DNA of 64,000 nucleotides from Lachnospiraceae bacterium (GTDB lineage: Bacteria; Bacillota; Clostridia; Lachnospirales; Lachnospiraceae): positions 1-64,000 of the forward strand of contig JAFZQU010000025.1 in NCBI GenBank assembly GCA_017620255.1, in the 5' to 3' direction. Below the pieces are notes generated by a model. The model was not told the origin of the DNA. It searched no databases and saw nothing but the letters and a program-made list of their open reading frames with translations. The position numbers were made by a program, and so were the translations under genes. Shown piece after piece: positions 45,247 to 55,022 of this stretch. The first letter of the stretch is position 1; the number at the start of each line of letters is the position of its first letter.

Positions 45247-45263
45247 TGACCGCTGTGCGGTCA
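45247..45263 (+). promoter_or_regulatory. Palindrome before the phosphorylase gene (candidate operator)
   Basis: TGACCGC-TGT-GCGGTCA is a perfect 7-bp palindrome with a 3-nt centre, 5 bp before the ribosome site and just after a possible -10 (TATACT, 45229–45234). The position fits a repressor site or a leader hairpin. Confidence 0.5.
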
Positions 45264-45278
45264 GCCGGGAGGAAAATC

Positions 45279-47744
45279 ATGCAATACGGACATTTTGATG
45301 ACGAAAAACGTGAATATGTGATCGACAGGGTGGATCTGCCTACTTCCTGGACCAACTATCTGGGCGTGGAAGACATGGCAGCTGTAGTAAATCATACGGC
45401 AGGCGGCTATCTGTTCTACAAGACGCCGGAATATCACAGGATCAGCCGTTTCCGCGGCAACAGCGTGCCGATGGACAGGCCCGGCTTCTATGTGTATCTG
45501 CGTGATAATGAGAATGCCGACTATTGGTCGATATCCTGGCAGCCGGTTGGAAAACCGCTGGATCAGGCGAAATATACCTGCAGGCACGGCCTGTCTTATT
45601 CGGTATATGCCTGTGACTATGCCGGGATCCATGCGGAGCAGACGCTGTTCATTCCGCGCGGCGAGGCGGTGCAGCTCTGGGACGTACGCCTTAAGAACGA
45701 CTCGGACAAGCCCCGTGACCTTTCCGTTTTCTCCTATCTGGAATTCTCCTTCCATCATGTGATGATCGACAATATCAATTTCCAGATGAGTCTGTATGCG
45801 GCGGGTTCTTCCTATGCAGACGGTGTGATCGAAGAAGACCTGTTCTATGAGGAAGAAGGGTACCAGTTCTTTACGGCTGATTTTGAGCCGGACGGTTTCG
45901 ACTGCATGCGTGACCGGTTCCTTGGAACCTATCATACGGAAACAGATCCCGTGGCAGTGGCAAACGGAAAATGCAGCGGCTCTTATGAGAAGGGCGGCAA
46001 TCACTGCGGTTCCCTGCAGAAGAACCTGCAGCTGGCGCCGGGCGAAGAGGTCCGGATGATCTTTATGCTGGGAGAAGGAAGACGCGCCGAGGGGATCCGC
46101 ATCCGGAACAAATACACCGACCACAAGTCGGTAGATGCGGCTTTTGCAGATCTTGCCGCGTATTGGGATGAAAAATGTCGGAAACTGCAGATCGCGACGC
46201 CGAATCAGGGGATGAACTCGCTGATCAACACCTGGACACTCTATCAGTCCGAGATCAACGTCATGTTCTCGCGGTTTGCTTCCTTTATAGAAGTCGGCGG
46301 CAGGGTCGGACTGGGATACCGTGACACGGCCCAGGATTCCATGACAGTACCGCATTCGAATCCTGAGATGTGCAGGATCCGGATCGAGCAGCTCCTGCGC
46401 GGTCTTACTTCCAAAGGATACGGCCTGCATCTCTTCCAGCCGGAATGGTTTCAGCCGGATACAGGGAAGAAGCCTTTCAAATCGCCGACGGTCATTCCGA
46501 AGCCGGAAGGAGATTCGATCATTCACGGTCTGGACGACGCCTGTTCGGATGATGCCCTGTGGCTGGTTCCTTCCATAGCGGAATATGTAAGAGAAACGGG
46601 CGACCTTTCGTTTGTGGCAAAACAACTGCCGTACGCGGACACGTTTGTTGCGGGCAGTGATGCTACCGCGTCCGTGTATGAACATATGAAACGGATCCTT
46701 GATTTTTCCGCAGAGCAGGTCGGTGCAAGCGGCGTCTGCAAGGGATTGCGCGCAGACTGGAACGACTGTCTGAACCTCGGCGGCGGAGAGAGTGCGCTGG
46801 TAACCTTCCTGCATTACTGGGCTTTGAGCCATTTTGCAGATCTTGCGGACGAACTTGCAATGTGCGCTAAGAAGGGGTGTCTGCCTGCCGGTTTTGCAGG
46901 AACGGATCCGGAGACTTTTGCAAACGATGCAATACATTACCGTGAGATGATGGAGCACCTGAAGAAGGTCGCAGACGGGAAACTCTGGGACGGACAGTGG
47001 TATCTGAGAGGTTTCACGGCAAGCGGCAGAAAGATCGGATGCAAAGAAGACAAAGAAGGACGTGTCCATCTTGAATCCAACGCCTGGGCGATCTTATCGG
47101 GCGCTGCGGACCCGGAGAAGGCGGCAAAGACCCTGCAGACGATCGACGAATATCTGTATACGGAATACGGACTGTTGCTGAACACCCCGAGTTACACCGT
47201 TCCCGATGATGAGATCGGCTTTGTAACGCGTGTGTATCCGGGACTCAAGGAAAACGGGGCGATCTTCTCGCATCCGAATCCGTGGGCGCAGGCAGCGGCC
47301 TGTGTGACCGGCAGAGGCGATCTGGCGATGAAGTTTTATGATGCGCTCTGCCCGTATAATCAGAACGATAAGATCGAGATCCGTGAGTCAGAGCCCTATT
47401 CTTACTGCCAGTTCATCGCGGGAAAAGACCACACTGCTTTCGGAAGAGCGAGACATCCGTTCATGACGGGCTCCGGCGGCTGGTCGTATTTCACGGCGAC
47501 AAGATACATCCTGGGGATCCGGCCGCAGTTTGACAGCCTGCTCGTGGATCCCTGCATCCCGGCGGAATGGGACGGTTTTGAGGCGAGCCGCGTGTTCCGC
47601 GGTGCCACCTACAGGATCCGCGTCAGTAACCCGGACCATGTAATGAAGGGTGTTGCAAAGATCGTCGTGGACGGCACGGAGTGTGAAAAGATCCCTGTTT
47701 TCGAGAAGGGAACGGAGCACACCGTGGAACTCATCATGGGGTAG
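45279..47744 (+). CDS. GH94 disaccharide phosphorylase, probable N,N'-diacetylchitobiose phosphorylase
   Basis: Cleaves a beta-linked disaccharide with inorganic phosphate to give a sugar-1-phosphate, inside the cell (no signal peptide). The 821 residues have the N-terminal beta-sandwich (about 1–270) and the (alpha/alpha)6 barrel with GLGYRDTAQDSM and the catalytic Asp in LRADWNDCLNLGGGES. The C-terminal sheet contains DPCIPAEWDGFE. Segments such as QPVGKPL, VEFSFHHV-like, PHSNPEM and CSDDALWLVP resemble, from memory, diacetylchitobiose phosphorylase more than cellobiose phosphorylase. ATG 45279 has GGGAGGA upstream. A phosphomutase, a sugar ABC system and nagA follow. The substrate is therefore inferred to be a GlcNAc disaccharide; cellobiose-like sugars are the alternative. 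Confidence 0.85.
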   Translation: MQYGHFDDEKREYVIDRVDLPTSWTNYLGVEDMAAVVNHTAGGYLFYKTPEYHRISRFRGNSVPMDRPGFYVYLRDNENADYWSISWQPVGKPLDQAKYTCRHGLSYSVYACDYAGIHAEQTLFIPRGEAVQLWDVRLKNDSDKPRDLSVFSYLEFSFHHVMIDNINFQMSLYAAGSSYADGVIEEDLFYEEEGYQFFTADFEPDGFDCMRDRFLGTYHTETDPVAVANGKCSGSYEKGGNHCGSLQKNLQLAPGEEVRMIFMLGEGRRAEGIRIRNKYTDHKSVDAAFADLAAYWDEKCRKLQIATPNQGMNSLINTWTLYQSEINVMFSRFASFIEVGGRVGLGYRDTAQDSMTVPHSNPEMCRIRIEQLLRGLTSKGYGLHLFQPEWFQPDTGKKPFKSPTVIPKPEGDSIIHGLDDACSDDALWLVPSIAEYVRETGDLSFVAKQLPYADTFVAGSDATASVYEHMKRILDFSAEQVGASGVCKGLRADWNDCLNLGGGESALVTFLHYWALSHFADLADELAMCAKKGCLPAGFAGTDPETFANDAIHYREMMEHLKKVADGKLWDGQWYLRGFTASGRKIGCKEDKEGRVHLESNAWAILSGAADPEKAAKTLQTIDEYLYTEYGLLLNTPSYTVPDDEIGFVTRVYPGLKENGAIFSHPNPWAQAAACVTGRGDLAMKFYDALCPYNQNDKIEIRESEPYSYCQFIAGKDHTAFGRARHPFMTGSGGWSYFTATRYILGIRPQFDSLLVDPCIPAEWDGFEASRVFRGATYRIRVSNPDHVMKGVAKIVVDGTECEKIPVFEKGTEHTVELIMG

Positions 47745-47798
47745 ACAAAGATAAAAATGCGACAATAGTCACACAGATATACAGGAGGAAAAATCAAA

Positions 47799-49253
47799 AT
47801 GATCAAGTTTGGGACCGGCGGCTGGAGAGCCGTGATCGGAGACGAATTTACCAAAGCCAATCTGCAGCTTCTGGCAAAAGCGGTTGCCGATCTGATGCAT
47901 GAAGAAGGGGTTGCACAGGAAGGCATCGTGATCGGATATGACAGACGCTTCCTTTCGAAAGAAGCCATGCAGTGGCTGGCCTGTGTTTTTGCGGCAGAAG
48001 GGATCGAAACTTTTCTGATCAATAAATCCGCGCCGACACCGCTTGTGATGTTCTATGTGGCGCATCATGACCTGCATTACGGCATGATGGTGACCGCAAG
48101 CCACAACCCTGCTCTCTATAACGGCGTGAAGGTCTTCACGGAAGGCGGCAGGGACGCAAACGAGGAAAAGACCGCACAGATCGAGGAGCAGATCGGCCGG
48201 ATCCTTTCCGCCAAGAAGGATGAAACACAGCAGGCAGTAACAGAGATGCCTTATGAGGATGGGATCGCGGGCGGCATGATCCATGAGATCTACCCGCTGA
48301 ACGAATATCTCGACAGCATCATCGATACGGTCAACATGGATGCGATCAAAAAGAGAGGCTTAAGGATCGCACTCGACCCGATGTACGGCGTATCGGAGAC
48401 ATCGCTGAAAACAATCCTGATGACGGCCAGATGCGAAGTGGAGACGATCCATGAGCGGCATGATACACTCTTTGGCGGCAAACTGCCGGCTCCGACACAG
48501 GAGACGCTGAAAAGCCTGCAGGAATATGTTCTGGACAGACACTGTGACCTTGGTATCGCAACGGACGGTGACGCCGACCGGATCGGCGTGATCGACGATG
48601 AGGGAAATTTCCTGCACCCGAATGACATTCTGGTCCTTCTCTATTACTATCTGCATAAATACAAAGGCTGGACGGGACCTGCGGTCAGGAACATCTGCAC
48701 GACACACCTGCTCGACCGCGTGGCGGCCTCTTTTTCAGAGCAGTGCTACGAGGTGCCGGTCGGCTTTAAGCACATCAGTGCCAAAATGTATGCGACGAAC
48801 GCCATCATCGGCGGGGAAAGCTCCGGCGGTATGGCAGTGAGAGGACATATCCGCGGCAAAGACGGGATCTATGCATCGGCACTGCTTGTGGAGATGATCG
48901 CCGTGACCGGCAAGAAACTCTCGGAGCTGATGCAGTCCATCCGGGAAGAATTCGGCGGCATGCAGCTGATCGAGCGCGATTACCGCTTCACGCCGGCCAG
49001 AAAAGAGGAGATCAGGCAGCAGCTTCTGATCGATAAACAGCTTCCCGATCTGCCCTTCCTCGCAGAAAAGGTATCCTATCTGGACGGCCTGAAGATCTAT
49101 TTTGCCGCAGATTCCGCACCGGAAAAATCCGGCGGCTGGATCTCCGTGCGCTTCTCCGGAACGGAGCCGCTCCTTAGGATCTTCTGCGAAATGGACAAAA
49201 GAGAAGATGCGGAAAAACTCTGCGCGACGTTTGAATCCTTCCTCGCGCTCTGA
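47799..49253 (+). CDS. Phospho-sugar mutase (alpha-D-phosphohexomutase family)
   Basis: Moves phosphate between C1 and C6 of a hexose phosphate. The 484 residues have the active-site Ser loop TASHNPALYNGVKV near residue 105, the Mg-binding DGDADRIGV near 260, the sugar-binding loop GGESSGGMAV near 340, and the phosphate-binding RFSGTEPLLR near 460. It lies 54 nt after the GH94 phosphorylase with a strong ribosome site (ACAGGAGG). In this context it should turn the phosphorylase product GlcNAc-1-P (or Glc-1-P) into the 6-phosphate for NagA or glycolysis. Confidence 0.88.
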   Translation: MIKFGTGGWRAVIGDEFTKANLQLLAKAVADLMHEEGVAQEGIVIGYDRRFLSKEAMQWLACVFAAEGIETFLINKSAPTPLVMFYVAHHDLHYGMMVTASHNPALYNGVKVFTEGGRDANEEKTAQIEEQIGRILSAKKDETQQAVTEMPYEDGIAGGMIHEIYPLNEYLDSIIDTVNMDAIKKRGLRIALDPMYGVSETSLKTILMTARCEVETIHERHDTLFGGKLPAPTQETLKSLQEYVLDRHCDLGIATDGDADRIGVIDDEGNFLHPNDILVLLYYYLHKYKGWTGPAVRNICTTHLLDRVAASFSEQCYEVPVGFKHISAKMYATNAIIGGESSGGMAVRGHIRGKDGIYASALLVEMIAVTGKKLSELMQSIREEFGGMQLIERDYRFTPARKEEIRQQLLIDKQLPDLPFLAEKVSYLDGLKIYFAADSAPEKSGGWISVRFSGTEPLLRIFCEMDKREDAEKLCATFESFLAL

Positions 49254-49289
49254 TTGCACAAGATGCTTTTGTCGTGGTAATCTTTAGTT

Positions 49290-50930
49290 ATGAAGAATTT
49301 CTGGAAGAAGATCTTTTCGATCAACAATCGGAATGACATGCGATCCAATATGGCAAAGATCATCCTTTTCGGGTGGTTTTTGCCATTGGTGTTACTGACG
49401 CTTGCCATTCTCCTGATCCTGACCGGCAGCCTGAACCGCTCCGGCAGGAACACGGCACAGAACAGCATGCATAAGGCGGCGGAGATCTTAGGCATGCGTC
49501 TCAATGACTGCGAACTCGCCAGCAAGAACGCCTCTTATCTTCCGGTCATTTCGGAAAGCTACCGGACCTATCTTGCCGACGGGGACAGAAAAGATCTGAA
49601 TGAATCCGTTACCACCTTTCTGAAACAGCAGTACCGCTTTCATACTATGCTCAAGGATGCGGTACTCATTTTCACCGAATATCCCGATGAACTCTATTAC
49701 ACATATAACAACAGCAGGGGCGGGACCTATAAGGACATCCAGTCTTTTCAGAAAGATACGCTGCCTGCGGTCCTTGCCATGTCTGAAGAACTGGACACGG
49801 ATACAAGGCTTATCGGCGACCGTGGCCGGATCTATATGATCCGTAATCTCGTGGATTCCAAGTTCAAACCCTATGCCATGCTGATCTTAGAGATCGATCC
49901 GCCGGCTCTTGCGGAGAGTCTGCAGAGTGTCTGGGGCTACAGTGACGGCGGGCTTTTCCTGCAGGATGAGCAGGCACAGACAGGCTGGATCCCGCTGCTT
50001 TCTGCCGGGGAAGAACTCATGGATGCTGTCGGATCCGGGAAGATTGATCTTGACGCATCCGGAAACGAACAGACCGGCTATGTGACGATCGCGGGAAAGA
50101 GTTTTGTGACGGCGCGCATAAACCAGTACGGCGGGATCTGTGCGGCCGTGATGCTCGACAATCACGTGATCAGGGCGGAGCGCAGGACCTATCTGTATTT
50201 TGCGCTGATCCTGCTGATCTTCCTGGTGCCGCTGCTGGTTATGGTACGGCAGTATGAGCAGATCTACCGCGAGGAGATCTCCTTAAGGGATGCCAGGATC
50301 ATGGCCCTGCAGTCGCAGATCAACCCGCATTTCCTGAACAACACGCTGGAGATCATCAACTGGGAAGCAAGGCTTTCCGAGAATTACAAGATCAGCGGTA
50401 TGATCGAGGCACTCTCGACCATGCTTTCCGCCACGATGAACCGCAAGGCGCAGTCCATGCACACCCTGCGGGAGGAAATGAATTATGTGGATGCTTACTT
50501 ATATATAATAGAAAGAAGATTCGGTGACCAGCTGCAGGTGAACAAGGAGATCGACGAAAGCCTGCTTGAAACAAAGGTGCCGCGTCTGATCATCCAGCCG
50601 ATCGTGGAGAATGCCGTGGAGCACGGCGTGGACGCATCCAAGAAGAACACCGTGGTGATCCGGATCAGAAAAGAAGGCGACTTCATGATGATCGGGATCG
50701 AGAATACGGGGCTGCTTGAAAAAGCGGACGAGGAAAGGATCCACGAGATCCTCTACGGCCAGGGAGATGCGAATATGCGTCACACCAGTCTCGGGATCCG
50801 CAACGTCAACAGCAGGTTGAAACTGATCTTCGGCGAGGCATGCGGACTGACGATCGAAAACAACGAAGAAAAGGGTTGTACGATCAGTACGATCAAAATC
50901 ACAATTTCAGACAAAAATAGCCAAGGGTAA
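49290..50930 (+). CDS. Sensor histidine kinase, YesM/LytS-type
   Basis: The 546 residues have a membrane helix near 25–45, an extracellular sensor domain (about 50–300) and a second helix (about 305–325). A short linker leads to the His_kinase domain with QSQINPHFLNNTLE (phospho-accepting His), and then the HATPase region with PIVENAVEHG and HTSLGIRNVN. This class typically controls carbohydrate ABC transporters. The partner regulator is not adjacent but lies after the ABC genes at 54272. No clear ribosome site precedes ATG 49290. Confidence 0.9.
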   Translation: MKNFWKKIFSINNRNDMRSNMAKIILFGWFLPLVLLTLAILLILTGSLNRSGRNTAQNSMHKAAEILGMRLNDCELASKNASYLPVISESYRTYLADGDRKDLNESVTTFLKQQYRFHTMLKDAVLIFTEYPDELYYTYNNSRGGTYKDIQSFQKDTLPAVLAMSEELDTDTRLIGDRGRIYMIRNLVDSKFKPYAMLILEIDPPALAESLQSVWGYSDGGLFLQDEQAQTGWIPLLSAGEELMDAVGSGKIDLDASGNEQTGYVTIAGKSFVTARINQYGGICAAVMLDNHVIRAERRTYLYFALILLIFLVPLLVMVRQYEQIYREEISLRDARIMALQSQINPHFLNNTLEIINWEARLSENYKISGMIEALSTMLSATMNRKAQSMHTLREEMNYVDAYLYIIERRFGDQLQVNKEIDESLLETKVPRLIIQPIVENAVEHGVDASKKNTVVIRIRKEGDFMMIGIENTGLLEKADEERIHEILYGQGDANMRHTSLGIRNVNSRLKLIFGEACGLTIENNEEKGCTISTIKITISDKNSQG

Positions 50931-51009
50931 CAATTCGGTTTTACTCCCGCATCTTATATGATAAGCGTAGCAGTAGTAATTTCTCAATAAGACTCAGGGA
51001 GGGTTAAAT

Positions 51010-52407
51010 ATGAAGAGAAAATTAATCGCAATCTTACTTGCATCAGCAATGGTAACAGCCATGATCGGATGCGGCGCTACAGCAGATGCGCCTGCAGCAG
51101 CTCCGGCAGCGGCAACAGAAGAAGCACCGGCAGCTGAAGAAGAGCCGGCAGAAGCACCTACGGCAGACGCTTCCGGCGTTGAGCTGAACGTAACGACCAC
51201 CTTCGCAGGCGAAGACGGCAACGCACAGAACTTCAAGAACGCAGTTGACGCCTGGTGCGCAGAGACAGGCAACACGGTAGCAGATACCTCCGCAACCAGT
51301 GACGAGACCTTCAAGACCAGAGTGATCACGGACTTTGAAACAGGTTCCGAACCGGATGTACTCTTCTTCTTCAACGGCGCAGATGCCAACAGCTTCATCG
51401 AAGCAGGCAAAGTCGTATCGATCGATGATATCCGTGCAGAATATCCGGAATATGCGTCCAACATGAACGATGACCTGATCGCGGATTCCCTCGTAGACGG
51501 CAAGAAATATGCTGTTCCCGTAAACGGTTACTGGGAAGCAATGTTCGTAAACAAGGCCGTACTGGATGCAGCAGGCGTTGCAGTTCCCGGTGCAAACTAC
51601 AGCATGGATGATTTTAAAGCAGACTGCCAGAAGATCGTGGATGCAGGCTATACCCCGATCGCAGCAGCACTCGGTAACATCCCGCACTACTGGTGGGAGT
51701 ATGCGATCTTCAATAACGAATCTCCGGCAAACCACTTAGAGATCCCCGGCAGTGCAGACGATGAGATCGGTCAGGCATGGGTAGCAGGCATGAACGATAT
51801 CAAGGAACTCTATGAACTGGGCTACTTCCCGGAGAACACACTTTCCGCAACAGACGATGAGACTTTCGCAATGTTCACGGAAGGCAAGGCAGCATTCCTG
51901 ATCGACGGTTCCTGGAAAGTCGGCGGCATCGTGGCAGCCTGCCAGTCCGATCCCGAAGATGCTTCCACACTGGATACAGCAAAACTCGACAACTTTGACG
52001 TAACATATGTACCCGGACAGGGCAGCCGCAAGGCAACCGATCTGATCGGCGGTCTGTCAATGGGTTACTACATCACAACCAAGGCATGGGACGATCCCGC
52101 CAAGAGAGATGCGGCAGTTTCCTTCGTATCCTACATGACAAGCGACACGATCGTTCCGCAGTTCGCACAGCATACGGCAAGCGCACTGAAGAATGCGCCG
52201 GCAGTTGACGAATCCGCATTCAATCCGCTGCAGATCAAGGCAATGAGCATGATGAGCGGTGTTACATCCTTAACCGGTGCCGTTCAGGATCTGTTCATGG
52301 GCGACTGCCGCGTACCGACCTTCGACGGCATGCCTGAGATCGTAACAGGCAAAGTGGATGCCAAGGATGCAGTACAGGAAGGTATTGACGCTTACCAGGC
52401 ACAGTAA
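51010..52407 (+). CDS. Sugar ABC transporter substrate-binding lipoprotein
   Basis: The 465 residues begin with a lipoprotein signal, M-I-G-C at 18–21, so Cys21 is lipidated. A 35-residue Ala/Pro/Glu spacer leads to a family 1 extracellular solute-binding domain. Features include TRVITDFETGSEPDVLFFF, GKKYAVPVNGYWEAMFVN and FTEGKAAFLIDGSWKVGG. GGGAGGG precedes the ATG. Codon use is strongly biased to a few codons, as expected for a highly expressed protein. It is followed by a long hairpin and two permease genes. Ligand inferred from the locus: GlcNAc-containing oligosaccharide. Confidence 0.92.
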   Translation: MKRKLIAILLASAMVTAMIGCGATADAPAAAPAAATEEAPAAEEEPAEAPTADASGVELNVTTTFAGEDGNAQNFKNAVDAWCAETGNTVADTSATSDETFKTRVITDFETGSEPDVLFFFNGADANSFIEAGKVVSIDDIRAEYPEYASNMNDDLIADSLVDGKKYAVPVNGYWEAMFVNKAVLDAAGVAVPGANYSMDDFKADCQKIVDAGYTPIAAALGNIPHYWWEYAIFNNESPANHLEIPGSADDEIGQAWVAGMNDIKELYELGYFPENTLSATDDETFAMFTEGKAAFLIDGSWKVGGIVAACQSDPEDASTLDTAKLDNFDVTYVPGQGSRKATDLIGGLSMGYYITTKAWDDPAKRDAAVSFVSYMTSDTIVPQFAQHTASALKNAPAVDESAFNPLQIKAMSMMSGVTSLTGAVQDLFMGDCRVPTFDGMPEIVTGKVDAKDAVQEGIDAYQAQ

Positions 52408-52446
52408 CTGAAACAGTGGACACATGAAGTGTCCGGGAATGATTTT

Positions 52447-52487
52447 GAACCCCGATCTCTCCTGAAACAGGCAAGAGACCGGGGTTC
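52447..52487 (+). promoter_or_regulatory. Long intergenic hairpin after the binding-protein gene
   Basis: GAACCCCG (52447–52454) pairs with CGGGGTTC (52480–52487). The stem continues through TCTCT/AGAGA-type pairs to an inner CCTG-AAA-CAGG. No T tract follows. This fits an mRNA-stabilising stem or partial terminator that keeps the binding protein in excess over the permeases. Confidence 0.7.
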
Positions 52488-52507
52488 ACTAAAAGAGAGG
52501 GACTCTT

Positions 52508-53395
52508 ATGGGTGCAAATATCTATAAAAACAAAAAACCGGTCATTGTGTTTCTTTTCCCGGCTTTTCTGTTCATGATGGTCTATCTGTACTATCCGTTC
52601 GTGAAGAACATCTGGAACAGCTTCCGGGAGATCAAACAGCTCGGCGGCCAGGGAACGGGATTTGTGGATCCCTGGTACGGGAATTACGCCAAGATGTTTC
52701 AGGATGCCAATATCGGTACATCCCTGATCAACACACTGATCATGATGCTTGCGACACTTGTCTTCCAGGTTGGCTTTGCGATCGTCTTAGCCCTGATGGT
52801 CGACAACATCAAACGCGGCAGCCGGTTTTTCAGGACCGTATTCTTCTTCCCGATCGTGATCTCGGCAACGGCCCTCGGTCTTCTGTTCAACCTGATCTTC
52901 CTGTACGACAAGGGTATGTTAAACCAGATCCTGGAGATCCTCGGCAAACGGGAACTGACGGACTGGAAAGCAGAGGGGATCGCGCTCTTTACAATGATGC
53001 TGCCGGTCATCTGGCAGTATGTCGGATTCTATTTCGTGATCCTGATCACCGGCTTAAACAACATTCCGGAAGACTTATACGAAGCCGCGACGATCGACGG
53101 CGCGACAGGTTTTCAGAAGGTACGCTACATTTCCCTGCCGCTTTTGTATAACGTGATCTGCACCTGCGCGGTGCTCGCGGTAACAGGCGCGCTGAAGGTC
53201 TTTGACCTGCCCTGGACCATGTTCCCCAAGGGTATGCCGCTCAAATCCACTTTCCTGACGGGTACTTACATGTACTACCAGACGATGGAAGCCAAGAACG
53301 TGGATTACGGTTCAGCGATCGCGGTACTGATCGTGGTACTCGGCGTGATCTTATCCAAAGTTGTCAATGCGATCTTTAAGGAAAAAGACTATTAG
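52508..53395 (+). CDS. Sugar ABC transporter permease (MalF/UgpA type)
   Basis: A 295-residue inner-membrane permease with six predicted helices. The cytoplasmic EAA loop reads EAATIDGATGFQKVRYISLPLL near residue 200, the contact to the ATPase. AGAGAGGGAC precedes the ATG. It pairs with the next gene. No ATP-binding subunit is encoded in this locus, so a shared MsmX/MsmK-like ATPase is likely used. Confidence 0.92.
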   Translation: MGANIYKNKKPVIVFLFPAFLFMMVYLYYPFVKNIWNSFREIKQLGGQGTGFVDPWYGNYAKMFQDANIGTSLINTLIMMLATLVFQVGFAIVLALMVDNIKRGSRFFRTVFFFPIVISATALGLLFNLIFLYDKGMLNQILEILGKRELTDWKAEGIALFTMMLPVIWQYVGFYFVILITGLNNIPEDLYEAATIDGATGFQKVRYISLPLLYNVICTCAVLAVTGALKVFDLPWTMFPKGMPLKSTFLTGTYMYYQTMEAKNVDYGSAIAVLIVVLGVILSKVVNAIFKEKDY

Positions 53396-53404
53396 GAGGC
53401 TGCC

Positions 53405-54262
53405 ATGAAAGAAAACAAAATCTCGATCGGAAAGATCCTCATCTATCTTTTCCTGACACTCTGGGCACTGACAACGATCTACCCGATCATCTGGGTCGTA
53501 CAGAATTCCTTCAAGGCAAAAGACAAGATCCTTGCGAATTCTTTTGCCCTTCCCGTGGGAGACCTGTTTACAACGGCCAATTATAAAAAAGCATTCAGTA
53601 ACCTGAATATCTTCGGATCCTACGCGAACAGCCTCTTTATTTCCCTGATGGTTGCCTTCGTCGTGATCCTGCTCGCCGGCATGGCGGCTTACGCACTCTC
53701 GCGTTATCATTTCCGTGGCAGCAAACTGCTCTACGCGGTCGTGATCGCAGCCATGATGTTTCCGGCTTACGCAACGATCATTCCGGTCTTCTCCATGGAG
53801 TTTTCCTGGGGGATCGTGAATACGGACAGCTGGGCTCTGTCGATGTTTTCCGTGATCCTGCCGCAGGTAGCGGGAAACCTGTCTTTTGCGATCGTGGTAT
53901 TATGCGGTTACATCAAGGGACTGCCGATCGAACTCGAAGAGGCGGCTTTCATGGAAGGCTGCAATGCGTTCCAGATCTTCTTCAAAGTCATTGTTCCGCT
54001 GACCAAGCCTTCCTTCGCAACGGTCGCGATCTTCTCGTTCCTTTGGAGCTACAACGATCTGTTCACGCAGATGTTCTTCTTAAGACGCCCTGAAATGTGG
54101 GCGATCACAAGACTTTTGAACCAGTTGACCAGCCAGGAGGGCACCAACTACGGCCTGATGGCATCTGCCGTAACGCTGGTCGTCGTACCGCTCGTGATCG
54201 TCTATATCTTCCTGCAGAAATATATCATAAAAGGGATGACAGCGGGGGCTGTGAAGGGGTAA
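53405..54262 (+). CDS. Sugar ABC transporter permease (MalG type)
   Basis: A 285-residue permease with six helices. The EAA loop reads ELEEAAFMEGCNAFQIFFKV near residue 180. AGGAGGC precedes the ATG, 9 nt after the first permease stop codon. The C-terminus YIIKGMTAGAVKG is the usual end of this family. Confidence 0.93.
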   Translation: MKENKISIGKILIYLFLTLWALTTIYPIIWVVQNSFKAKDKILANSFALPVGDLFTTANYKKAFSNLNIFGSYANSLFISLMVAFVVILLAGMAAYALSRYHFRGSKLLYAVVIAAMMFPAYATIIPVFSMEFSWGIVNTDSWALSMFSVILPQVAGNLSFAIVVLCGYIKGLPIELEEAAFMEGCNAFQIFFKVIVPLTKPSFATVAIFSFLWSYNDLFTQMFFLRRPEMWAITRLLNQLTSQEGTNYGLMASAVTLVVVPLVIVYIFLQKYIIKGMTAGAVKG

Positions 54263-54271
54263 AGTATTAGT

Positions 54272-55000
54272 ATGTACAAGGTTGTGATCATTGACGACGA
54301 ACCGATCATCGTGGAAGGTCTTACCAGGGCCGTTAACTGGGCAGAGCTGAACTGCTCCGTTACAGGCAGTGCGCCTGACGGGCAGAAAGGGATCGAACTG
54401 ATCCGCACAGTGGAGCCGGATATCGTGATCACCGATATCTGCATGCCCGGTCTGAGCGGTCTGCAGATGATCGCGGCGCTTCGTTCGGAATATCCGAAGA
54501 TGCAGATCACGATCTTAACCGGCTACCGCGAATTCGAATACGCAAGGGAAGCCATCTCCTTAGGCGTCACGCGTTTTCTGCTGAAACCTTCCAAGATGGA
54601 CGAACTGAAGGAAGCCATTCTTGCCATGTGCGAGAAACTGGCAGGAGAGGATAAGGCGGATGAGAGCGCCCTGGAGGCCGGCGGCTTTGTCGTCAAAAAC
54701 GCCCTGCATTACATGCGCGAACACTATGCGGAAAAACTGCTGCTCTCCGATGTGGCAGACGAGATCTATGTCAGCCAGTGGCACTTGAGCAAGCTGCTGA
54801 ACCGGGAAGTCGGGCAGAGTTTTTCGGAGATCATGAACGGGATCCGGATCGAAAAGGCCAAAGAACTGTTAAAGGATCCCTCACTTCGGATCGGCGATAT
54901 CGCGGAATCCGTCGGATTTCAGGACCTGCCGCATTTTTCGCGTGTCTTTAAGAAGATCGCAGGCGTATCCGCCAATGAATACAGAAACGGCGTGAAATAA
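54272..55000 (+). CDS. AraC-type response regulator (YesN-like)
   Basis: The 242 residues have a receiver domain with DD at 9–10, phospho-acceptor Asp55 (IVITDICMPG) and Lys105. The C-terminal AraC-type double helix-turn-helix (about 140–240) includes YVSQWHLSKLLNREVGQSFS and IAESVGFQDLPHFSRVFKK. It is short for its kind and has no linker domain. It is the likely partner of the kinase at 49290, the ABC genes lying between. It probably activates the transporter and catabolic genes. Confidence 0.9.
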   Translation: MYKVVIIDDEPIIVEGLTRAVNWAELNCSVTGSAPDGQKGIELIRTVEPDIVITDICMPGLSGLQMIAALRSEYPKMQITILTGYREFEYAREAISLGVTRFLLKPSKMDELKEAILAMCEKLAGEDKADESALEAGGFVVKNALHYMREHYAEKLLLSDVADEIYVSQWHLSKLLNREVGQSFSEIMNGIRIEKAKELLKDPSLRIGDIAESVGFQDLPHFSRVFKKIAGVSANEYRNGVK

Positions 55001-55022
55001 ACATCCAAGGAGTCATCCTGCC

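Noticed and set aside
45261-47069. 602-codon minus-strand reading frame
   Set aside because: Shadow of the GH94 phosphorylase gene.
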